In this document: positions 1 through 4,709 of the stretch, piece after piece
Numbering within the stretch: position 1 is the first letter of the stretch
Layout: each line of letters opens with the position of its first letter
Source of the DNA: Clostridia bacterium
GTDB taxonomy: Bacteria; Bacillota; Clostridia; Christensenellales; CALWSW01
Assembly: GCA_019421925.1 (NCBI GenBank)
Contig: JAHZEH010000049.1
Coordinates: 3,174 to 8,654 of the forward strand
DNA: 5,481 bases
Reading direction: 5' to 3'
Notes under the pieces: model-generated
Database searches by the model: none
The model's input: only the letters and a program-made list of their open reading frames with translations
Told to the model about the DNA's origin: nothing
Translations under genes and position numbers: made by a program

Positions 1-290
1 AGATCGGCTTCGTGCTCTCCGAGCCCTACTGGGGCCAGGGTCTCATGCCCGAGGCGGTGCGCGCCGTGCTGGCCCACCTCTTCCTGGAGGAGGGGGTGGA
101 CGTGGTGTCCTGCAGCCATTATCCCAACAATCTCCAATCCCGCGCCGTCATTGAGAAATGCGGCTTCCAATATGAGGGGACGCTTCGGTCCACCTGTGAG
201 CGGGTAGGGGGAGGCTTGGCGGACGAGTGCTGTTACTCCATGCTGCGCAGGGAGTATTTCGGCCAGTACAGCAGGCGTCCCCGCCCATAG
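1..290 (+). CDS. GNAT-family N-acetyltransferase (RimJ/RimL type), C-terminal part
   Basis: This is the 3' part of a gene that enters from the left edge; the reading frame is open from base 3 (I-G-F-V...), so the GTG at 12 is an internal valine and not a start. The visible 95 or so residues are about half of a usual 170-190 residue acetyltransferase. The segment reading PYWGQGLMPEAV matches motif A of the GNAT fold (Q/R-x-x-G-x-G/A), which holds the pyrophosphate of acetyl-CoA. The later NNLQSRAVIEKCGF and YEGTLR segments are typical of RimJ/RimL-like enzymes, which acetylate N-terminal or other primary amines in the cytoplasm. The real substrate cannot be told. The gene converges on the FAD oxidoreductase gene, 44 bases away, across an inverted repeat. 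Family assignment is secure; function is not. Confidence 0.88.
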   Translation, partial: IGFVLSEPYWGQGLMPEAVRAVLAHLFLEEGVDVVSCSHYPNNLQSRAVIEKCGFQYEGTLRSTCERVGGGLADECCYSMLRREYFGQYSRRPRP

Positions 291-322
291 GAAGAGCGGA
301 GAGGATTTCCTCTCCGCTCTTC
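291..322. terminator. Perfect 15-bp inverted repeat between convergent genes, probable bidirectional terminator
   Basis: The arm GAAGAGCGGAGAGGA (291-305) is followed by TT and then by its exact reverse complement (308-322). As RNA it folds into a stem of about 14 bp with a 4-base loop, on either strand. It begins directly after the acetyltransferase stop and ends 12 bases from the stop of the converging FAD oxidoreductase gene, which is where a shared terminator is expected. Neither side carries a T-tract, so it does not meet the strict intrinsic-terminator definition. It may act as a transcript-end stabiliser or pause site. Confidence 0.65.
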
Positions 323-334
323 CCGCTTTGCGGT

Positions 335-1801
335 TCACTGTCCCGTCTTCCGGTCCTTGAGATAATTCAGGAACTCCGCCTTATTCACCCGGTGCAGACC
401 GGCCTTCTCCGCATCCGTCCGGGGGTCCACCGCCTCCCCCCGCTCCTGTTCCATCAATTGGATGAAACGGGGCCTGCAAAAAGCTCCCTGGCAGAATCCC
501 ATGGAAGCCCGCGTCCGTCTCTTGACGCCGTCGACGCTGGTGACGGGGATTCCCCTGCGCATGGCCTCCACGATGGTGGCCTGGGCCACCTGTTCGCAGC
601 GGCAGATCATCCGTTCGGGCCCGGTTTTCTCCAGCAGCGGAGGAATCTCCGAGGCCGGTAGCATCTCCTTGCGCCCGGGCAAGGCCGCGCGGAAGGGGTC
701 GTAGTCCTCTCTCTCACGCAGGGGACAGCCTGCCCTCTCCAGGAGTTCCGCCATCCGGTCGGCAATAGCCGGAGAAGAGGTCAGGCCAGGGGACTGGATG
801 CCCGCCGCCTGGAAGAACCCGGGGGAGGCGCTCTCCTCCACGATGAAATCGTCCGTGCTGCTCACCGCCCGTACCCCGGCAAAGCTGCGCAGGAACTGGC
901 CCGGGTCCAGCTTGGGCACGGTGCGCAGCGCCTGCTCATAGATATTCGCCAGCCTCTCCACATGGGTGGAACGGTCGGCTTCCCCATCCTCGTCAATGGC
1001 GTCCGGGCCGATGAGCAGGTTGCCGTGATAGGTGGGCGTGACCAAAATGCCCTTGCCCATGGCCGAGGGCATCTGGAAGGCCACTTTGTTCAAAAGCCGT
1101 CCCGTGCCCCGGTTGCAGATGATATACTCCCCCGACCTGGGCCGGATGGAAAAACCGGGGTCGCCCAGCACCATAGCCGCCACCTTTGCTGAGTGGAGGC
1201 CCGCGCAGTTGATGACATAGCGGGCGGCGATCTCCCTTTTGTCCGTGCGTACCAGATAGCCCCCGTCCGCCTTGGAGATGGCGGCGACCTCCTCTTTCAG
1301 ATAGAGTTTGACGCCGTTATGCAGGGCGTTCTCCACCAGGGCGATGGCCATGCCGTAGGGGGAGCAGACGCCCGCGCCCTCGCAGTACAGGGCGTAACGG
1401 ACCTCGGGATTGAGGGCGGGCTCCATGGCCAGAACCTCCTCCCGGCCCAGGATGCGCACATCCTCCAGGCCGTTCTTGCGGCCGTTCTCCTCAAGGGCCC
1501 GCAGCTTGGGCAGGTCCTCCTCCTCCATGCCCAGCACCAGCGAGCCTATGGGGGAAAAACCAAAATGGAGCTCCTCCTCCAGTTTGGCAAACTGCCTGCG
1601 GCCCTGATAACACAGCCGCCCCTTGAGCTTGCTGTTGCTCTCAGCATAGCCCCCATGCACAATGGCGCTGTTGGCCTTGGTGGACCCCATGGCCACATCG
1701 TCCTCCCGCTCCACCAGGCAGATGTCCAGCTCATAGCGGCTCAGCCTGCGCGCAATGGCGGAGCCCACAATGCCCGCCCCAATGATACAAACGTCGATCA
1801 A
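335..1801 (-). CDS. GlpA-like FAD-dependent oxidoreductase with C-terminal BFD [2Fe-2S] domain
   Basis: A 488-residue cytoplasmic flavoprotein of the DAO/GlpA family, related to anaerobic glycerol-3-phosphate dehydrogenase subunit A and to L-2-hydroxyglutarate oxidases. An N-terminal Rossmann motif GAGIVG (8-13) and an acidic residue after beta-2 (E31) bind FAD. The segment STKANSAIVHGGY (40-52) is the typical flavin-contacting motif of the family. The C-terminal part is a BFD-like domain with cysteines C400, C402, C437 and C442 (CxC-x34-CxxxxC), expected to hold a [2Fe-2S] cluster that passes electrons onward. The start chosen is TTG at 1799-1801, because AAGGAGG lies 8 bases upstream and the next residues run straight into the Rossmann strand; the frame stays open to an ATG at 1876 but that extension has no such site and is unlike the family. 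No GlpB, GlpC or DUF1667 partner is adjacent, so the substrate (glycerol-3-phosphate or another hydroxyacid) and the electron acceptor are open. Confidence 0.9.
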   Translation of the reverse strand: MIDVCIIGAGIVGSAIARRLSRYELDICLVEREDDVAMGSTKANSAIVHGGYAESNSKLKGRLCYQGRRQFAKLEEELHFGFSPIGSLVLGMEEEDLPKLRALEENGRKNGLEDVRILGREEVLAMEPALNPEVRYALYCEGAGVCSPYGMAIALVENALHNGVKLYLKEEVAAISKADGGYLVRTDKREIAARYVINCAGLHSAKVAAMVLGDPGFSIRPRSGEYIICNRGTGRLLNKVAFQMPSAMGKGILVTPTYHGNLLIGPDAIDEDGEADRSTHVERLANIYEQALRTVPKLDPGQFLRSFAGVRAVSSTDDFIVEESASPGFFQAAGIQSPGLTSSPAIADRMAELLERAGCPLREREDYDPFRAALPGRKEMLPASEIPPLLEKTGPERMICRCEQVAQATIVEAMRRGIPVTSVDGVKRRTRASMGFCQGAFCRPRFIQLMEQERGEAVDPRTDAEKAGLHRVNKAEFLNYLKDRKTGQ

Positions 1802-1809
1802 TGGTTGCA

Positions 1810-1816
1810 CCTCCTT
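1810..1816 (-). promoter_or_regulatory. Ribosome binding site that fixes a TTG start
   Basis: On the minus strand AAGGAGG stands 8 bases before the TTG at 1799-1801. It is a full anti-16S match at normal spacing, and it is the reason for starting the FAD oxidoreductase at TTG and not at the in-frame ATG 75 bases upstream. Confidence 0.85.
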
Positions 1817-1898
1817 ACGGCATTCCCTTCTATTCCTATGCTGCCCCATTCCGCGCCTTTTCAAAAGAAGGGGCACAAATCCATCCCTTTCATTTTCC

Positions 1899-1919
1899 CG
1901 GAATCTCCGGATAATTCCG
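1899..1919. repeat. Short inverted repeat just after the SDR stop codon
   Basis: CGGAAT (1899-1904) and ATTCCG (1914-1919) are exact reverse complements around a 9-base centre. The repeat lies 3 bases after the stop of the SDR gene, inside the 120-base gap before the FAD oxidoreductase gene. It has no following T-tract on the minus strand, so termination is doubtful. It could be a weak transcript-end hairpin, an operator, or chance. The rest of this gap shows nothing convincing apart from the ribosome binding site at its far end. Confidence 0.3.
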
Positions 1920-1921
1920 AA

Positions 1922-2740
1922 CTATGTATACAGCTTTGCTACGATGGCATTGCTCCATCGGACGGGCAGGAATTTGCGCAGGGCATATACCGCTTTCGCC
2001 GAAGCGCCGCACAGAACCAGCGGTTTCATATGCCGGCGCTCAGCCTGTCTGACCACGCAGCGCGCCGCCTTTTTGGGGGACATTCCGTTGCGCTCGTCCT
2101 CCTCCATCCTGTGGATACTCCTCTCAAAGCTGGCGCGGTAGTCCGTATCCCCGGCGGTAGCCGCACCGTATCTGCGGTTTCCTGTAAAGTCTGTGCAGGT
2201 ATCCCCCAGCTCCACGCAGCAGGTCTGGATATGGAAGGGCCGTCCCTCCATTCCGAGGGCCTGAAAGGAGATCTCCAGCGCCGCCTTGCCCGCGCTGTAA
2301 AGGGCCTGATAGGGAAGCGGGATATGGGCCGCCAGAGAGCTGGTGCCTATAATCCGGCCGCCCCCCTGCCCTCGCAGATAGGGCAGGGCAATCCGGGCGG
2401 TGCGCAGGGCGCCGTCGAGATTGGTCTGGAGCTGCAGCGCCGCCTCCTCCTGAGTCAGCAGCTCCAGAGGACCGGCCACACCCATGCCCGCGTTGCACAG
2501 CACGGCGTCCAGCCTCCCCTCCCAGCGCCAAACCGCCTCTACCGCAGCGCGGACAGACTCCTCCTCCAGCACGTCCATGGGGATGAGCCGGATGAAGCTC
2601 CCCTCCTTGGGGGGATCCTCCCGGGGCCACTGCGCCCTTCTCGAAGTACCGTACACCCGCCATCCGCGGGCGCAGAATTCCTCAGCGGCAGCCCTGCCCA
2701 CGCCGCTTCCTCCCCCTGAGATCAATACGACCCGGTTCAT
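1922..2740 (-). CDS. SDR-family NAD(P)-dependent oxidoreductase (classical short-chain dehydrogenase)
   Basis: A complete 272-residue classical short-chain dehydrogenase/reductase. The cofactor loop reads GGGSGVG (9-15), fitting the family's GxxxGxG pattern with Gly in place of the usual leading Thr of TGxxxGxG. After beta-2 the stretch GTSRR (31-35) offers basic residues, which favours NADP(H) over NAD(H). NAG is at 83-85. The catalytic tetrad can be placed at N107, S135, Y148 and K152 (YSAGK). The C-terminal third, carrying the variable substrate loop (about 180-215), has VELGDTCTDF in place of the common PGxxxT motif. The substrate cannot be read from sequence; such enzymes reduce or oxidise carbonyls and alcohols of lipids, sugars or xenobiotics. 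The ATG at 2740 is preceded by AGGGGGG with a 5-base gap, and a good promoter lies just upstream. No terminator is evident between it and the FAD oxidoreductase gene, so the two may share a transcript. Confidence 0.9.
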   Translation of the reverse strand: MNRVVLISGGGSGVGRAAAEEFCARGWRVYGTSRRAQWPREDPPKEGSFIRLIPMDVLEEESVRAAVEAVWRWEGRLDAVLCNAGMGVAGPLELLTQEEAALQLQTNLDGALRTARIALPYLRGQGGGRIIGTSSLAAHIPLPYQALYSAGKAALEISFQALGMEGRPFHIQTCCVELGDTCTDFTGNRRYGAATAGDTDYRASFERSIHRMEEDERNGMSPKKAARCVVRQAERRHMKPLVLCGASAKAVYALRKFLPVRWSNAIVAKLYT

Positions 2741-2770
2741 GCCGTCCCCCCTGTATCGAGCATTTTAATC

Positions 2771-2779
2771 ATTATAACA
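2771..2779 (-). promoter_or_regulatory. Extended -10 promoter of the SDR gene
   Basis: The minus strand reads TGTTATAAT, a perfect TATAAT with the TGn extension, in an AT-rich patch of the intergenic region (2741-2825). No good -35 is present at 16-18 bases (best match TCGCAA, three of six), which is usual for extended -10 promoters. The expected transcript start is near 2764, giving a 5' leader of roughly 24 bases that contains the ribosome binding site. Confidence 0.7.
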
Positions 2780-2825
2780 AACATTTCCATGCTTTGCGAG
2801 CAGATCATAAAGCCCCCCACGGAGT

Positions 2826-3779
2826 TCAGAGGGATGCCGCCCTCTCCGTATAGTCGCGTATGACTGAACAGGAGGCGTCAAACAGCGCCCGTTCCTCCCC
2901 CGTCATCTCAATCTGCACGATTTCCTCCACGCCGTCCCCACCCAGGATGCAGGGCACGCTGGCAAAGATGCCCCTCTGGCCATATTCCCCCTCCAGACAG
3001 ACGGAAACGGGCAGCATCTTATGCTCATTGTGGAAGATGGCTTTTGCAATCTCCGCCAGGGCCGTGCCAATGCCAAACTCCGTGGAGCCCTTGCCCCCCA
3101 GAATCGTATATCCTACCGTTGCAGCTCTGTCGCGGATCTCCCGCAGATCCAGCCGCCCGAAGGTGTCCGGCCTCTCCTCCATCCACCTGGCGAGGGACTT
3201 GCCGCACAGCCGCACCTGGGACCAGGGCACCATCTGTGAAGCGCCGTGCTCCCCCATGGAGAAGGCTTCGATAGACTTGCTGTCAATCCCCGTAGCGTCG
3301 GAGAGGGCCCGGCGCAGCCGTGCGGAGTCCAGGGCGGTGCTGGTGGCGATGATCCGGTTCTTAGGAAATCCGCTCTTCCTCCAGACATACTGGGCGATTA
3401 CATCGCAGGGGTTGGAAATGACCACAAACACGCCGGAGAAGCCAGAAGCCACAATGGGGCCGATTGCGCCGCCGATGCAGGCGACAGTGTCCGCCAGGGT
3501 GTCCAGCCGGCTCTGGTTGACCGCAGGCAGCGGCCCGGCACAGATAACCGCGATGTCCGCGTCCCTGCTGTCGCTGTAGCTTCCCGCCCGGCATTCAATA
3601 TGGTGGGGCAGATAGCACCCGATATCCGCGATGTCCTGAGCCTGGGCGTCCGCCTTTTTTTCGTTCAGGTCCACCAGCACGATCTCGTCCGCAATTCCCT
3701 GGACCGCCAGGGCATAGGCGCAGTGCGAACCCACATGTCCCGCACCGATCAGCACAACTTTTCTCGTTTTCAATCCCAT
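2826..3779 (-). CDS. L-lactate dehydrogenase-family 2-hydroxyacid dehydrogenase with an atypical specificity loop
   Basis: A 317-residue NAD-dependent enzyme of the LDH/MDH superfamily, the normal length. Numbering from the chosen Met: the dinucleotide loop GAGHVG is at 12-17 and D37 ends beta-2, as expected for NAD(H). Catalytic equivalents are all present: R91 (R109 of LDH), N123 in ISNPCDV, D151 and R154 in LDSARLR (D168/R171), and the proton-relay H178 in GEHG. T233 in KGSTEFGIG corresponds to T246. The mobile loop reads AGPLPAVNQSR in place of AGxNQKPGETR, so the residue that separates lactate (Gln) from malate (Arg) is P85. GEHG is followed by Ala instead of the usual Asp. It therefore reduces a 2-oxoacid, but pyruvate is not assured; a bulkier branched or aromatic substrate is possible. 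An ATG three codons upstream (3788) touches the Shine-Dalgarno with no gap, whereas this ATG is 9 bases from it. Expression probably depends on the attenuator-like leader upstream. Confidence 0.87.
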   Translation of the reverse strand: MGLKTRKVVLIGAGHVGSHCAYALAVQGIADEIVLVDLNEKKADAQAQDIADIGCYLPHHIECRAGSYSDSRDADIAVICAGPLPAVNQSRLDTLADTVACIGGAIGPIVASGFSGVFVVISNPCDVIAQYVWRKSGFPKNRIIATSTALDSARLRRALSDATGIDSKSIEAFSMGEHGASQMVPWSQVRLCGKSLARWMEERPDTFGRLDLREIRDRAATVGYTILGGKGSTEFGIGTALAEIAKAIFHNEHKMLPVSVCLEGEYGQRGIFASVPCILGGDGVEEIVQIEMTGEERALFDASCSVIRDYTERAASL

Positions 3780-3788
3780 GGGTTCCAT

Positions 3789-3794
3789 CTCCTT
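3789..3794 (-). promoter_or_regulatory. Ribosome binding site of the LDH-family gene
   Basis: AAGGAG on the minus strand, directly after the U-tract of the terminator. It abuts the ATG at 3786-3788 with no gap and lies 9 bases before the ATG at 3777-3779, so the second ATG is the more likely start. Confidence 0.75.
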
Positions 3795-3885
3795 AAAAAA
3801 TAAAGAGGGAAAAGCGGAGGTTCCCCTCCTCTTTCCCCTCAGTTTTTCGCTCTGCTCCGCAGGAACAGGCCCCAGCCCGGGGCAT
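3793..3885 (-). CDS. Possible 30-residue leader ORF spanning the terminator hairpin
   Basis: An ATG at 3883-3885 lies 7 bases after AAGGAGG (3893-3899), ideal spacing. It opens a 30-codon frame (MPRAGACSCGAERK..., ending in LFIF) that runs through the whole terminator hairpin. Its TAA (3793-3795) shares two bases with the dehydrogenase ribosome binding site. The peptide resembles nothing I know, and its C-terminal end is simply the reading of the hairpin arm and U-tract. If translated, ribosomes would unwind the hairpin and end beside the next start, which would suit coupling. It could equally be a chance frame. A competing 16-codon frame starts 4 bases earlier. Confidence 0.3.
   Translation of the reverse strand: MPRAGACSCGAERKTEGKEEGNLRFSLFIF
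3795..3840 (-). terminator. Strong intrinsic terminator between the ABC ATPase and LDH-family genes
   Basis: As minus-strand RNA a 16-position stem forms between 3840-3825 and 3820-3805. It has 14 Watson-Crick pairs, one G-U pair and one A-G mismatch, capped by a GGAA loop of the GNRA type. It is followed at once by UUUAUUUUUU (3804-3795). This is a textbook intrinsic terminator for transcripts moving toward the dehydrogenase gene. It lies 77 bases after the ATPase stop and would end the transporter operon. The U-tract runs straight into AAGGAG, leaving no room for a promoter between terminator and gene. Confidence 0.85.
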
Positions 3886-3889
3886 GCAT
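3839..3889 (-). CDS. Alternative 16-residue leader ORF
   Basis: The first ATG (3887-3889) after the AAGGAGGAGG sequence opens MHAPGWGLFLRSRAKN and stops with TGA at 3839-3841, whose last two bases are the foot of the terminator stem. It has only 3 bases between AAGGAGG and the ATG, tighter than usual. A ribosome at this stop would cover the 5' arm of the stem. It overlaps the 30-codon frame in another phase, so at most one of the two is likely to be used much. No similarity to a known leader peptide; it holds one Trp and two Arg codons, no striking codon run. Confidence 0.22.
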   Translation of the reverse strand: MHAPGWGLFLRSRAKN

Positions 3890-3914
3890 CCTCCTCCTTG
3901 CGGATTGCGTCTCT

Positions 3915-3943
3915 ATTTTACAGCAGCGTCCGGTCGCAGTCAA
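3915..3943 (-). promoter_or_regulatory. Near-consensus sigma-70/sigma-A promoter inside the end of the ABC ATPase gene
   Basis: On the minus strand TTGACT (3938-3943, five of six to consensus) and TAAAAT (3915-3920, five of six) are separated by exactly 17 bases. The -10 overlaps the TAA stop codon of the ATPase gene. The expected transcript start is near 3908. It points at the dehydrogenase gene, 129 bases further on, and would let that gene be expressed apart from the transporter. It lies upstream of the terminator. Confidence 0.65.
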
Positions 3944-4709
3944 AATCTTTTTGCCGGGACCGGCTGTATTTCGCCAGGAGCTCCTCCATCGTCATGCTGG
4001 CCCGCTCGGCCCCCTGCACGTCCACAACCACCGCCCCGTCGTCCAACATCAGGATACGGGTGCCCGTCTGCAGCGCAGATTTGATGTTGTGGGTGATCAT
4101 CATGGTGGTGATGTTCTGCTCCCCCACGATACGGTTGGTCAGTTCCATGACTTTCCCGGCGCTCACCGGGTCCAGCGCGGCGGTGTGCTCGTCGAGCAGC
4201 AGCAGCTTGGGTTTGACCAGGGTGGCCATGACCAGCGTCACAGCCTGGCGCTGGCCGCCGGAGAGCAGCCCGATCTTGGTGTTGATCCGGTCCTCCAGCC
4301 CAAGATTGAGCTCCACCAGCTTCTCACGCAGGAAGGTTTTCTCCTTCTTGCTGAGCCGCCGGAGAGCGCCCTTACCCGTGCTGCGCATATAGGCGATGGC
4401 CAGGTTCTCCTCCACCGTCAGGTTGGGGGCGGTGCCCTTAAGAGGGTCCTGGAAGATGCGGCCGATATAAGCGGCGCGCCGGTGCTCAGGCCAGTACGTG
4501 ATGTTGTACTCCCCCAGCTCCACCCGTCCGCCGTCCGGAAGGACAGCCCCCGAGATCGCGTTGAACAGGGTGGTCTTGCCTGCTCCGTTGCCCCCCACCA
4601 TGGTGACAAACTCCCCCTCCTCCAGATGCAGGTCAATCCCGCGCAGCACCTTGCGCTCATCGGGCGTGCCCCTGTTGAAGGTCTTTTCCAATCCCTTAAT
4701 GTTCAGCAT
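3918..4709 (-). CDS. ABC transporter ATP-binding protein, TrpZ-like (COG1101-type)
   Basis: A complete 263-residue nucleotide-binding subunit, energising import across the membrane through the permease encoded just upstream. Walker A GGNGAGKTT is at 39-47, the Q-loop at Q87 (FQDP), the signature LSGGQ at 149-153, Walker B LLLLDE ending at E174, the D-loop ALD at 178-180 and the switch histidine at H207 (ITHN). All catalytic elements are intact. The wording GTAPNLTVEENLAIA and LLLLDEHTAALDP is characteristic of the importer family that includes the streptococcal TrpXYZ system. The substrate here could be Trp/Tyr or something else. The ATG at 4709 has GGGAGG with a 5-base gap, and the gene overlaps the end of the permease gene by 14 bases, which points to translational coupling. 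A promoter for the next gene is embedded in its last codons, and a terminator follows. Confidence 0.92.
   Translation of the reverse strand: MLNIKGLEKTFNRGTPDERKVLRGIDLHLEEGEFVTMVGGNGAGKTTLFNAISGAVLPDGGRVELGEYNITYWPEHRRAAYIGRIFQDPLKGTAPNLTVEENLAIAYMRSTGKGALRRLSKKEKTFLREKLVELNLGLEDRINTKIGLLSGGQRQAVTLVMATLVKPKLLLLDEHTAALDPVSAGKVMELTNRIVGEQNITTMMITHNIKSALQTGTRILMLDDGAVVVDVQGAERASMTMEELLAKYSRSRQKDFDCDRTLL

Larger units (their letters stand above)
3780..3908 (-). promoter_or_regulatory. Attenuator-like 5' leader of the LDH-family gene
   Basis: This is the predicted leader of about 129 bases, from the expected transcript start near 3908 to the dehydrogenase start. In transcript order it contains a Shine-Dalgarno AAGGAGGAGG (3890-3899) and two ATG codons 4 bases apart (3889 and 3885). 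A GC hairpin GCCCC-GGGCT-GGGGC follows (3869-3883), then a small CTGC/GCAG hairpin (3852-3862), and finally a strong terminator hairpin with its U-tract next to the gene's own ribosome binding site. The CCTCC in the terminator's 3' arm is also complementary to the leader's GGAGG, so alternative pairing is conceivable. No known riboswitch or T-box consensus was recognised. Confidence 0.5.

Noticed and set aside
1835..1864. Possible promoter for the FAD oxidoreductase: TTGAAA (1859-1864) and CATAGG (1835-1840) with an 18-base spacer
   Set aside because: The -10 matches only three of six and lacks the key final T; too weak to list. The gene may be read from the SDR promoter.
1802..1876. N-terminal extension of the FAD oxidoreductase to the ATG at 1876
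   Set aside because: The extension is basic and unlike the family, lies before a Rossmann fold that should begin within a few residues of the N-terminus, and would contain the strong ribosome binding site of the TTG start.
1193..2719. A 508-codon open frame on the plus strand, antisense to the FAD oxidoreductase and SDR genes
   Set aside because: It is the shadow of two well-recognised minus-strand genes in GC-rich DNA. Its protein is low-complexity, has no recognisable domain, and spans the gap between two unrelated genes.
2827..2845. AGAGGG/CCCTCT hairpin at the end of the LDH-family gene, as its terminator
   Set aside because: It lies within the last codons, has only 6 bp and no T-tract on the minus strand. 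No convincing terminator was found for this gene.
3799..3804. TTTATT in the terminator U-tract as a -10 for a promoter right at the LDH-family gene
   Set aside because: No -35 or TGn extension at the right distance, and transcripts would start at or inside the ribosome binding site.
3805..3850. The same hairpin as a plus-strand terminator (AGTTTTTCG follows on that strand)
   Set aside because: The plus strand has no gene ending here, the T-run is shorter and offset from the stem, and the fit is clearly better on the minus strand.
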